Assembly (NCBI GenBank): GCA_019912845.1
Contig: JAIOHU010000217.1
Coordinates: forward strand, 1 to 53,289
Source: a bacterium
GTDB taxonomy: Bacteria > Electryoneota > Electryoneia > Electryoneales > Electryoneaceae
Direction: 5' to 3'
DNA: 53,289 nt
Shown: positions 34,861 to 43,385 of the stretch, in pieces
Layout: each line of letters begins with the position of its first letter
How positions within the stretch are numbered: position 1 is the stretch's first letter
Position numbers and translations under genes: made by a program
The notes under the pieces: model-generated
Seen by the model: only the letters and a program-made list of their open reading frames with translations
Told to the model about the DNA's origin: nothing
Databases searched by the model: none

Positions 34861-36036
34861 ATGGGACCATATCTTCCAGAATTGATCAGCCCGGAACTGA
34901 ACTTGGTTATCGCGCTGTTTCTCGGCATCGCTTTTGGTTTTGTCCTGGAACAGGCGGGATTTTCAGATTCACGTCGGCTTGCCGGCTTGTTTTACGGCTA
35001 TGATTTTGTCGTCTTACGCGTCTTCTTCACGGCGGCAGTCACCGCCATGGTTGGTATCAGCCTGTTAGCTTATTTTGGCTTGATCAACCTCGAGATGATT
35101 TATGTCAACCCATTGTTTACACGCTCTGCTATAGTCGGTGGAGTGGTTATGGGACTTGGGTTCGTGCTTGGCGGATTCTGCCCGGGAACCAGTATCTGTG
35201 CGGCTGCTATTGGAAGAATTGATGCTATATTTTTTGTACTGGGTACGTTGCTCGGTGTATTTGTCTACACTGAAATCTATCCATTTCTCTCAGATTTCGT
35301 CGTCGCCGACGCCCAGGGTGGTGTTCTTGCTCAAAATGTGTTTGGATTGACTCGGGGACTATTTATCCTCATGGTTGCCACAATGGCGTTGATAGCATTT
35401 TTCGTCACCAAATGGATTGAGAACCGGGTGAACAATCGTCAAGCCATTGCCCCTCTATTTGCACCACGTCCCGCGGCAATCGCTATTAGCGCACTTGCGT
35501 TGATTACTCTTGTTGTTTTTCTTCCGGACAAAAAAACACAGGCACGATCTCTCATAAATAATGACGCAGAACTCACAGAAGTCGCTGACATCCGCAGCAT
35601 TGAATTAGAACAACTGGTAATCCGTTTGCTTGATCGGGATAATTCACTCATTCTCGTGGATGTTCGCAGCAGGGAGCTTTTTGATACCGGTCATCTACCT
35701 ACGGCAGTAAATATTCCCCTGGACAAATTGACAGCTTCGGAGTGGAGCTCTTTCCTCAATCGGCAGGATAAGCAGTATGTTTTCTATGCCGGTTTGGATG
35801 ATTCTGCAAAAAAAGCGGTGTTGATGATGTCCAGGTTGAATAATACCTCCAACCAAATGGCATTTGAGGGTGGTTATTCGGAGTACATAGAACGATTTTA
35901 TGGTGATTCACTTGAGAACAAGGCTTTCGCCCGGTTCCGAGCCCATGCTGTTCCTGAACTGGAGAAAATCGCTGTTGAGGCGGAAAAAGTTGTGGTCAAA
36001 CCCGAGAATAAGCTAAAGGTTCAAGGCGGGTGCTAA
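34861..36036 (+). CDS. YeeE/YedE transporter fused to a rhodanese-like domain without the catalytic cysteine
   Basis: 391 residues. Residues 15-225 hold about six helices with the YeeE/YedE box GGFCPGTSICAAAIG (C107, C113). Residues about 240-348 are a rhodanese fold: LILVDVRSRELFDTGHLP, NIPLDKL and MAFEGGYSEYIERF. Where the active-site loop should have Cys, the sequence reads YVFYAGLDDSAKK, so no persulfide can form there. The protein has only three cysteines in all; the third is the very last residue (KVQGGC, C391). This end resembles a sulfur-carrier tail such as the GGCGG of SoxY. Likely role: import or handling of thiosulfate or a related compound for the Otr system. The last gene of the cluster. 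Confidence 0.84.
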   Translation: MGPYLPELISPELNLVIALFLGIAFGFVLEQAGFSDSRRLAGLFYGYDFVVLRVFFTAAVTAMVGISLLAYFGLINLEMIYVNPLFTRSAIVGGVVMGLGFVLGGFCPGTSICAAAIGRIDAIFFVLGTLLGVFVYTEIYPFLSDFVVADAQGGVLAQNVFGLTRGLFILMVATMALIAFFVTKWIENRVNNRQAIAPLFAPRPAAIAISALALITLVVFLPDKKTQARSLINNDAELTEVADIRSIELEQLVIRLLDRDNSLILVDVRSRELFDTGHLPTAVNIPLDKLTASEWSSFLNRQDKQYVFYAGLDDSAKKAVLMMSRLNNTSNQMAFEGGYSEYIERFYGDSLENKAFARFRAHAVPELEKIAVEAEKVVVKPENKLKVQGGC

Positions 36037-36114
36037 AATTAATGGTTCATAGGATAAGTTTCTCATATTGCCCCGTGTAAAAAAAGAATATAGATATGCT
36101 CAGAACTATTTTTC

Positions 36115-36490
36115 GGTCCGACGGGTGGCCTGTAGCTTGCTGCAGGTTTCAGAGCAACTATGAGTGAGTTCTTCATATAAAAGCCCTTTGGATGATGAAG
36201 GGGATTGAAAGGGGGCGTGACAGCCACCTTTCACCGTAAAAATAGAAGTGTTCTCCCCAAAGGCTGATTGAATCGTCATCCAATGTTCGACTCAGAGTAA
36301 CATCCCGATGAACAGTGTAACATTATCTATCGACATATTCAATCGAAATTCAGAAATATTTATAATTTTCGGTAGTGTAGTCTGGAATCTTTGTTCCGGG
36401 ATAAAGGGTTTGACTCGAGTCGTGGAATAATAAATACTCACGTCGTATTCAACTAAACGCAATTTCTCTGGTTTACACTTCCGGGCGATT
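36115..36490 (+). repeat. 0.4-kb direct repeat R, copy 1
   Basis: Shares with 38104-38490 and 39696-40092 the string of motifs GGATGATGAAGGGGATTGAAA, shortened here to GATGATGAAGGGGATTGAAA, then GGGGGCGTGACAGCCACCTT, ATTGAATCGTCATCC, CATTATCTATCGACA, GTCTGGAATCTTTGTTCCGG and AATAAATACTCACGTC, in the same order and orientation. The first part folds as GGGGAT...ATCCCC in copies 2 and 3. The flanking remainder of the gap (36037-36647) shows nothing else. No ORF with sense is present. Confidence 0.85.
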
Positions 36491-36647
36491 CCCCCTGCAA
36501 TCCACTTTGAAAACCACAGTACAATCCTCAGCAACAGTTTGTGTTTACACGCTCCTTAGAATATCGCAAATAATACTGACTATAATTCTTTATGTGTTTG
36601 TGATATTGTATCAGAGTCGTATTGTTCACATTTTCAAATAGCGCTAT

Positions 36648-38024
36648 TTATTCTTTCTCCCCCGATTTGTCGAGCACCTCCCAACGACCTCCTTTTGAAG
36701 GACCAACGTGACGAATCTGTTCGTTGGCTTTCATCTTGGCGAGGTGATATTTAACACCATCTTCAGATATTTCAGTTAGTATCGAGGCAATTTGTCTTCG
36801 ACTTGCTCTGGGTTTTTCGCGCAAGATTGCCAATATCTTTTGAGGGATTTCCTGGGTAGTTTTCTGGGTAGTTTCTTGGGTAGTTTTCTGGGTAGTCGTT
36901 TTTCCGATGCTAGGATCAACAGTTCGATAGCGAAATTCCACCCAAAGCCCAGGAGCCTCATAGCGGAGTTCAGGTGGTTGGATTCCGCTCGCTTGGCAGG
37001 ATTGGACGACTTTCTCGATACCTCTTCCCCAAGTCTCAACCATGCCCGCTCGAAAGAAAGCGTTGGCAATGTCAGGATTGAACGGTTGTGAAGAATGCTT
37101 CGAGGTCAGATTCTCGATCGTCCATTCCTCGGGCAATTGACCATTATTCCAGAACAGAATCCTGTCATCGTATACGCTGATTTGAATGGGTACACCGCTG
37201 CCGTAGTCCTTGTGAGCCACAGCATTGAGTAGAATTTCACGGAGGGCATCTTCGGGTATTGGATAGGATTCGACTCTTTGAACTCCCTCGTAGCTGATTG
37301 AAGCCTGAAGATACTTCGTGAGTAACAGATCCATCGCTCTCTCGACCTGCGTGAAAAGGTTTCCCTGGATATCGTCGTGGTATCGGAGGTCGCTATCGCT
37401 CCTGAAATATCCAATCCTTAACGAAGCACCGGTAATATACTGTTCAGGATCGGGATGGAATAAGAGGATGGCAGCGCGCTTAAGATATTCTCCATCCATC
37501 AAGCGCAATTTCTCGATTAGGACCCCATCATCTTCTTCTAGTATCTCTACCCCCAGACGTTTGCTACGAGCTGCCCGCTCGCGGAATCGATTGAGAGTGC
37601 CAGAATCCAGATCGTTCAGTTGTACAGATGGAACTGGAACACTGTCCCAACGTTTTCCCATCCGCCCAAGCAAGAAACGGTCCAAAGCAGTGCCACGGAG
37701 TACTTACTTAGTGCTTCCACTACGGTAGTGGTATTCACCCCTGAAACTTACGGGATTTGGGTAAGGCTCAACAGTTATACGGATGAAATCCTTCCCGTCT
37801 TCGGATTCCAAGTCGACATCAGCGACTATTCCCAACAGATCTCGCATTTTGTTCGGGAGTTCTTCCAGCAGTCGGCGGGCATTTGCAAGTCCAGCAACCG
37901 TACCTTCGTTGTTCCTTCCAATTTCCAAGACTCCGCCCTGAGCATTAGCGACTCCGCAGACCCATTTTAAATATTCATCTCGCCAAGATTCCTTCCACTC
38001 AATGTTTTGTGTTTCGTTCATCAA
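36648..38024 (-). pseudogene. AlbA_2/Schlafen-type DNA-binding ATPase-like gene broken by one stop codon
   Basis: 459 codons in one frame with a single TAA at 37704-37706. The first 106 residues (NIEWKESWRDEYLKWVCGVA, AQGGVLEIGRNNEGTVAG) form the AlbA_2 domain; the frame resumes without shift as VLRGTALDRFLLGRMGKRW and continues with the HATPase_c_4 RecG-like C-terminal domain (EILLNAVAHKDYGSG, WGRGIEKVVQSC) and a winged helix at the end. The linker before the winged helix is a TTQK/TTQE tandem repeat. Family members commonly read GSTKQ.L at the broken site, so CAA to TAA explains it. Such proteins are transcription regulators or defence-associated ATPases. The upstream fragment alone might still be translated. 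It lies between copies 1 and 2 of repeat R. Confidence 0.85.
36853..36900. repeat. short tandem repeat in the AlbA_2-type gene
   Basis: Four imperfect units of GGGTAGTTTTCT, encoding the TTQK/TTQE linker on the minus strand. A likely site of slippage. Confidence 0.8.
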
Positions 38025-38103
38025 CTCAACCTATATTGAATGGACGGTTGAACTGAAGCAAGCCAGTTCCAATTTTGCTTTGAGGTTCATGATACACCTA
38101 TAT

Positions 38104-38490
38104 AAGATCATATCGAAAATACCCTCTGGATGATAAAGGGGATCGAAAGGGGGCGTGTCAGCCACCTTTCACAGCAGAGATAGAGGTGTGATCCCCAATT
38201 ACTTCCACCAAACACATCCCCAAACATTTCGTCAAACGCTTAGCCAAAAACTTCCCCGTAGGTTGATTCAATCGTCATCCGATGTTCGTCTCAGAGTAAC
38301 AACCAGCTGAAGAATCTATCATTATCTATCGACAAATTCAATCGAAGTTCAGAAATAATCATAATTTTCGGTAGTATAGTCTGGAATCTTTGTTCCGGGA
38401 TGTAGGGATCAGCTCGAATCGGGGAATCATAAATATTCACGTCATATTCAACTAAATGCAATTTCACTGGTTTTCACTGCTGGGCGACTT
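38104..38490 (+). repeat. 0.4-kb direct repeat R, copy 2
   Basis: Same motif order as copy 1. It contains GGGGATCGAAAGGGGGCGTG through GAGGTGTGATCCCC (38138-38196), a GGGGATC/GATCCCC stem enclosing GAAAGG/CACCTTTC, then a stretch with CATCCCCAAACATTTCGTCA that copy 1 lacks and copy 3 has. It separates the two broken genes. Confidence 0.85.
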
Positions 38491-38862
38491 GCTTTGTTTC
38501 TCGGATTCCGCTTCGTTCCACGCCAGAGCTGGCTCTTCGCTATTTTGTGTGGGTAGAGAATTAGGAGTGTAAAGATCGTCATAGCGAGGAACGTAGTGAC
38601 GCGGCAATCTCATGCTGACCTAAAGCGAGATTGCTTCACTGCGTTCGCAATGACGTCCATTCAGAAGCCCAAGTTATTACCCATAAGAAACAGCGAGGAA
38701 CCCCAGAGCTATACAAAATTAGTCAAGTATTATAAGACCAACGACGGTCAGAGACTTTTATCCGACCCATTTCAAATATACCTGGAGTTTGTGATTTCCA
38801 TGTGGAAGCATCGCAAGGATTGAATCTTTAAGATGGACCACATTTTCCTTGTCATATATTGG
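38491..38862. other. gap with module fragments and a REP-like hairpin
   Basis: 372 bp after repeat copy 2. It holds GGATTCCGCTTCGTTCCACG with AGAGCTGGCTCT (a degraded GGGTTCCGCTTCGCT module), then the REP-like hairpin at 38577-38655. I see no gene. Confidence 0.6.
38577..38655. repeat. REP-like inverted repeat
   Basis: CGTCATAGCGAGGAACGTAG and GACGCGGCAATCTC face GAGATTGCTTCACTGCGTTC and GCAATGACG across a 15-nt loop. It belongs to the widespread bacterial GTCATTGCGAG...GCAATCTC repeat type, usually found in gaps. Confidence 0.85.
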
Positions 38863-39615
38863 CTACCACACATAACTCACTCCGATACTCATCGCTTTTT
38901 CACCAATTCCCGCGAACTCAAAATAAGTACCTATATATCTGAATTGTATGGCAGCACCCACAGCGATTTGGTATTTATGGATATCCGACCCAGTAACATC
39001 TTGACCATCCAGAGTCCAGCGAACTGGACCACCAAAAATACGTGCTGACGCATAGGGATAAAGAAAATTCTTAACATTCCAGCTAGCACGACCACCCAGA
39101 CGGAGGTCAGATGAAACATAGCTGGTTTTAGAATTGTTGTTTGGATTTTTAATCTCTGTTGACGATCCACTGAGAAAAAGCGAAAAATCAATATATGGCA
39201 TATACCTTTCACCTGAGATTGCATGATACTCAAAGCCAATAGAGGCAACACCCCCAGGTTGCACATCCTGAATGATATCATTGGAGTCTTTTAGCTCCCC
39301 GTCCAGAATCAATCCAACTCCACCACGCAAAGACAATTTGTTAAGAACCTGCCATGAAACAGAAAGGGAGGCGGTACTCAATTCAAGATCTACTTCCTCT
39401 GTTCCACTAAACCGGAGCGTTGAATTGAGGGAACCTATCCCGAAACCAAGCAGCAAGTTACCTCCTTGAACATCTGCTCCGTCCGAGTCATTTCCAGTAC
39501 AGTGTGAGGGCGGACCGCCCTGCAGCGGGACACCTCAGCCGTACGCTTCTGGTATAGCGATCAAAAAAATCCACATCACCACCGCTATCAATAACAATTG
39601 CCTGGTAACAGTCAT
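38863..39615 (-). pseudogene. outer-membrane beta-barrel gene with a stop after the signal peptide
   Basis: Reading from ATG at 39615 gives a signal peptide MTVTRQLLLIAVVMWIFLIA then IPEAYG, and immediately a TGA at 39535-39537. The same frame then runs on without break through GVPLQGGPPSHCTGNDSDG and GGNLLLGFGIGSLNSTL to the stop at 38863, about 250 codons in all. The body has alternating strands of an 8-strand porin-like barrel (SVSWQVLNKLSLRGGVG, ASIGFEYHAI, YFEFAGIG) and ends MSIGVSYVW with a C-terminal aromatic, as outer-membrane proteins do. The TTG at 39456 could start a leaderless version, but without a signal it would not be exported. It lies between repeat copies 2 and 3. Confidence 0.78.
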
Positions 39616-39695
39616 TTAAACAACCTATGTCTTTGTCACAATTCCATCAACAATGTTGCTGATGACTATCAGCGTTTTGAGTACTTTCTTCAAAC

Positions 39696-40092
39696 TACGA
39701 CGGGTCGCATATAGCTTACTACTGGGTTCAGAGCGACTATGAGTGATTTTTTCACATGTATACCCTAGGGATGATGATGGGGATCGAAAGGGGGCGTGTC
39801 AGCCACCTTTCACAGCAGAGATAGAGGTGTGATCCCCAAAAACTTCCCCAAATCACATCCCCAAACATTTCGTCAAATGCCTAGCCAAACGCTTCCCCGT
39901 ACGTTGATTGAATCGTCATCCGATGTTCGACTCAGAGTAACAACCCGTTGAAGAATGTATCATTATCTATCGACAAACTCAATCGAAGTTCGGAAATAAT
40001 CATATTTTTCAGTAGTGTAGTCTGGAATCTCTTGTTCCTGGATGAGGGGATCGACTCGAGTCGTGGAATAATAAATACTCACGTCATATTGA
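39696..40092 (+). repeat. 0.4-kb direct repeat R, copy 3
   Basis: Same motifs as copies 1 and 2, starting with ACGACGGGTCGC (shared with copy 1 only) and ending AATAAATACTCACGTCATAT. Closest to copy 2 in the GGGGATC...GATCCCC part, to copy 1 at both ends. Confidence 0.85.
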
Positions 40093-40579
40093 AGAAAAAC
40101 GTTATTCCCGGGTCATGAGTTGAGCCGAAATGGAATAATCTTAACGTTAGTTTAGTATCCATGAAGTTGTTGATATTATTAATGTTGGAGAGTACGAAGT
40201 CGTTCCGCCCCTACAGGGCTGGCACGTGTGGTGTGGAATCCCTTTTCCCCCAGTTCCACTTCGTTCCACTAGGGGCTAGTTAAATTTCACCACGCTGTGG
40301 TGAAGTCCTATCTGCAACATCTACAAATGTTGCGGAAAGAGTTTATGGCATTCTGGAGAGTAGCGCACCAATAGATGGCCAGATGCTTTGCATCGGGTTT
40401 AAGAAACATATCCAATATCGCCAGAATATCACCAAGTTGATATTGGTTAGGGATCTGCTTACTTCCCGGGTTCCACTTCGTTCTACTGGGGGCTAGCTAA
40501 ATTTCACCACGCTGTGGTGAAGTCCTATCTGCAACTTCGACGGATGTTGCAGAACGAGTATCCGGAAACCTGAGGTCAT
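40093..40579. repeat. intergenic island of palindromic modules with a 95-nt direct repeat
   Basis: CGTTCCGCCC-CTACA-GGGCTGG (40200-40221) precedes two direct copies of a unit of about 95 nt (40247-40341 and 40464-40560). Each copy contains GTTCCACTTCGTTC...GGGGCTAG, then TTCACCACGCTGTGGTGAAG and a GCAAC...GTTGC palindrome followed by GGAAAGAGT or AGAACGAGT. Between them stands a GATGC-TTT-GCATCGGG module (40381-40397). The same module order appears at 16663-16766 and 53192-53289. No gene. Confidence 0.85.
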
Positions 40580-41821
40580 TTATCCTTCTCTCAGCGCTTC
40601 GATCCTCGCCAAAACCGGGGGATGGCTATACTCCAGGAAGACTTTCAGCGGGTGTGGTGTCAGGTTGGACAGGTTTGTGACGCTCAGCTTTTTCAGTGCG
40701 GTGATCATGGACTCCGGGTTACCGGTTGTCTTTGCGGCGAAGGCATCTGCCTGGTATTCATGTTTCCTTGAAGTGATCGTGGAGAACAAACCGAGGATCA
40801 TCGACACCGGCGAATAGATAAAGCTGAAGAAGATCAGGCTGGCATAGATGGAAACATGCTCCATCCCAAAGGCATCGTGAAGCCCCCTGTTTTCCAGGAA
40901 AAGGCTGAGCACAAAAAACATCAAGCCTGTACTCAAAATGCTGGTGATAATCCCCCTGGGAATATGACCCAGTTTATAATGACCTACCTCATGCGCCAAT
41001 ACTGTGAGAACCTCTGCGTTTTCAAACTTTTCTACCAGTGTATCAAATAGAGCGACACGTTTTGATTTTCCGAAACCAGTGAAATAGGCATTCGCTTTTG
41101 AGGAGCGACGTGATCCATCAACAACAAACAACCCCTTCAATTTGAACTTGTTTTTGTCCATGTATTGAATGATGGAGTCTTTGAGTTCGCCATCCTCGAG
41201 GGGTGTGAATTTATTGAAGAGAGGTAGAATCAGGGTGGGGAAAATGTACATCAAGCCGATCTGAATGATGCTGATTGCGATCCAGAGATAGAGCCAGGCG
41301 TACTCCCCGAGACTACCGAAAATCCACAATATGAACCAAAGAATAGCTCCACCTAGAATGAGCGAAAGTGCCAGACCTTTCAGAAGATCAAGGATAAATG
41401 TTTTGATGGTTGTACGGTTGAATCCGAATTTCTCTTCAATAACAAAGGTGTTATAAATTGAAAATGGGAGTGTAATGAGTTGCATACCGATACCGAGGAT
41501 TGCCAAGAAAAGCAATCCTGTCAGAATTTCGCCAAATCCAAAACTGCGAACATAAAGATCGAGATGGTTAAATCCTCCGATAAGGATGAAAACCACAAAC
41601 AATAAAAGATTGAAAGTACCTGTGACAAAGCCAAACCGCGTCTTCACTCTCGAGTAGCTTTGCGATTGAGCATACTTTTCCTCGCTGTAGTAACCCTGGA
41701 ACTCTGGTGGCAATTCTCCCGACAACTTCTTCAGGTTCAGTAGTTCTACAACCAGGTCGAGAAGATAACTCCCCAGCATGATTGCGAAAATCAGTATCAG
41801 GTAACCGTTCCATTCGACCAT
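40580..41821 (-). CDS. M48 family (Ste24-like CAAX) membrane metalloprotease
   Basis: 413 residues, the size of eukaryotic Ste24 and its bacterial relatives. About six membrane helices flank the zinc site: VLAHEVGHYKLGH near residue 274-286 gives the HExxH histidines and catalytic glutamate, and HEYQADAFA near 350 gives the third ligand. The N-terminal half has the Peptidase_M48_N pattern (FVIEEKFGFNRTTIKTFILD). It cleaves inner-membrane or prenyl-like substrates in general quality control. GAGGA lies about 9 nt before the ATG. The next gene upstream (CNNM-like) ends 132 bp away on the same strand. Confidence 0.9.
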   Translation of the reverse strand: MVEWNGYLILIFAIMLGSYLLDLVVELLNLKKLSGELPPEFQGYYSEEKYAQSQSYSRVKTRFGFVTGTFNLLLFVVFILIGGFNHLDLYVRSFGFGEILTGLLFLAILGIGMQLITLPFSIYNTFVIEEKFGFNRTTIKTFILDLLKGLALSLILGGAILWFILWIFGSLGEYAWLYLWIAISIIQIGLMYIFPTLILPLFNKFTPLEDGELKDSIIQYMDKNKFKLKGLFVVDGSRRSSKANAYFTGFGKSKRVALFDTLVEKFENAEVLTVLAHEVGHYKLGHIPRGIITSILSTGLMFFVLSLFLENRGLHDAFGMEHVSIYASLIFFSFIYSPVSMILGLFSTITSRKHEYQADAFAAKTTGNPESMITALKKLSVTNLSNLTPHPLKVFLEYSHPPVLARIEALREG

Positions 41822-41953
41822 ATATTCAGTTCCTCTATTCCATCATCATTTTCATTGTGGTTGTTTATACTTCAGGTGCCGAAGTGTAGAAACAGAAAAT
41901 ACCCTTCAAATGTTCCGGCATGCCGTCACCATTGATCCACTACGCTTCTGCTA

Positions 41954-43210
41954 TCAAGACTGCTCTGACCGTTTCGCCTTCTTCTGTGCCGAATGTGGCA
42001 CGAAGGATTCTACGTCAATATCCAGATGCTTCTTCCTGCGTTCCCACTGTTTACGCGCCAGGGCACGCATATCCTTCACGGTATCGGTTTCATCCATGAT
42101 TTCCATTCCCATCAGTGTTTCCACAAGATCCTCGAGGGTGACCAAGCCTTGAGTTCCGCCATGTTCGTCTATCACAAGTGCGATGTGTTGACGTTTTTCA
42201 AGGAATAATTCCATCAAAGTATAGAGGGAATTTATCTCAGGTACGATAAGGATATCTCGTTTTAATCTGGATAATGTAGTTTTTGTATCCGGGTCAGTCC
42301 TGAAGATCAAAACATCATTTTTGAGCACAAATCCAGTGATGTCATCGATATCATCGCCATAGAGGATAACACGTGAAAAAGGGATTTCCGTGAATTTTTG
42401 AGCAGCTTCCAGAACACTCATGGATTCACGGAACGCGGTGATGACGGTTCGTGGTGTCATGATATTCTCGACGGTCAGGGAACCGAAACGGAACAGGTTT
42501 CGGATAATCCGGGATTCATTTCCTTTGATATCCCCGGTTTGCTCCCCAATACGTGCCATCGCAAGAAACTCATTACGGCTGAAAATATGTGTTTTGTGCT
42601 TACGAGAGATCAGCTTCGTCACTTTCTCGGATATCCAGACAATCGGGTAGAGCAACAGTACGAGACTGTAGACAAACATACTGGTTGGTCCTGTCAGCTT
42701 TGACCAGTAAACAGCACCGATGGTTTTCGGGATAATTTCTGAGAGGAAGAGAATCATCAATGTCATCAAAGCTGAGAACATACCAAACCATGCGCTGCCG
42801 AACACAATTGTCGCTTTTGCGCCCGCACCAAGCGCTCCAACTGTATGGGCGATTGTGTTCAAAGTGAGGATCGCAGCGAGAGACTGATCCACTTTCTCCA
42901 GTTTCAACCGTCTTAGTAAGCGTGCCCGACGGGGATGTTTTTCTTTTAATCCCTCAATGTATAAGGGAGTCACACTTAGCAGAACGGCCTCTGCGATGGA
43001 GCAAAGGAAGGATACCACGAGTGCAAGCAAAACGTACGCTATAAGCAGTGCAACATCTAATTCAGTTGCTGGTAAGGATTCTGCAACTGTCAGTGAAGTA
43101 CCCACGGCAAAAGGCGTAATAGATAATGTTAGTTGTGATGGAATCAAGACATTCAGCTTTGTTTCATTTAGCTTGACTCTGAACTTAATGGGGTATGACC
43201 TACAGAGCAA
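41954..43210 (-). CDS. CNNM/HlyC-type membrane protein (DUF21 plus CBS pair), no CorC domain
   Basis: 418 residues from a TTG at 43210. The real start is uncertain: no ATG occurs in the N-terminal 50 codons and TTG or GTG further in are possible. DUF21 transmembrane domain (about 48-215) contains SFLCSIAEAVLLSVTPLYIE and LFLSEIIPKTIGAVYWSKL; two CBS domains follow (about 240-365: VENIMTPRTVITAFRESMSV, VIDEHGGTQGLVTLEDLVETL shown here as HGGTQGLVTLEDLVE). The CorC_HlyC domain usual at the C-terminus is absent; the protein ends in a basic tail. The family takes part in magnesium or divalent cation transport. Confidence 0.84.
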   Translation of the reverse strand: MLCRSYPIKFRVKLNETKLNVLIPSQLTLSITPFAVGTSLTVAESLPATELDVALLIAYVLLALVVSFLCSIAEAVLLSVTPLYIEGLKEKHPRRARLLRRLKLEKVDQSLAAILTLNTIAHTVGALGAGAKATIVFGSAWFGMFSALMTLMILFLSEIIPKTIGAVYWSKLTGPTSMFVYSLVLLLYPIVWISEKVTKLISRKHKTHIFSRNEFLAMARIGEQTGDIKGNESRIIRNLFRFGSLTVENIMTPRTVITAFRESMSVLEAAQKFTEIPFSRVILYGDDIDDITGFVLKNDVLIFRTDPDTKTTLSRLKRDILIVPEINSLYTLMELFLEKRQHIALVIDEHGGTQGLVTLEDLVETLMGMEIMDETDTVKDMRALARKQWERRKKHLDIDVESFVPHSAQKKAKRSEQS

Positions 43211-43385
43211 CTGTGTTGATTCAGTAATGTAGCCTGGAATCTCGAGTACATTGGATATGGTTTCGGATGGTATTGAGCTTTTTCAATGTTTCATGAGTCA
43301 TCCACGGAAAATGTTTAAATTCTGAAGCGAGCTTCGGGTTACTCATCGCGGCGTTTGAACTTATTCTATTAGCGGAATAAACATC

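Noticed and set aside
39535-39537. TGA as selenocysteine or tryptophan codon in the barrel gene
   Set aside because: TGA ends many genes here in ATGA overlaps, and no selenocysteine insertion hairpin or context is visible after the codon.
36115-40092. A composite transposon formed by repeat R
   Set aside because: The repeats have no transposase gene, no clear terminal inverted repeats and no visible target duplication; direct-repeat recombination is a simpler reading.
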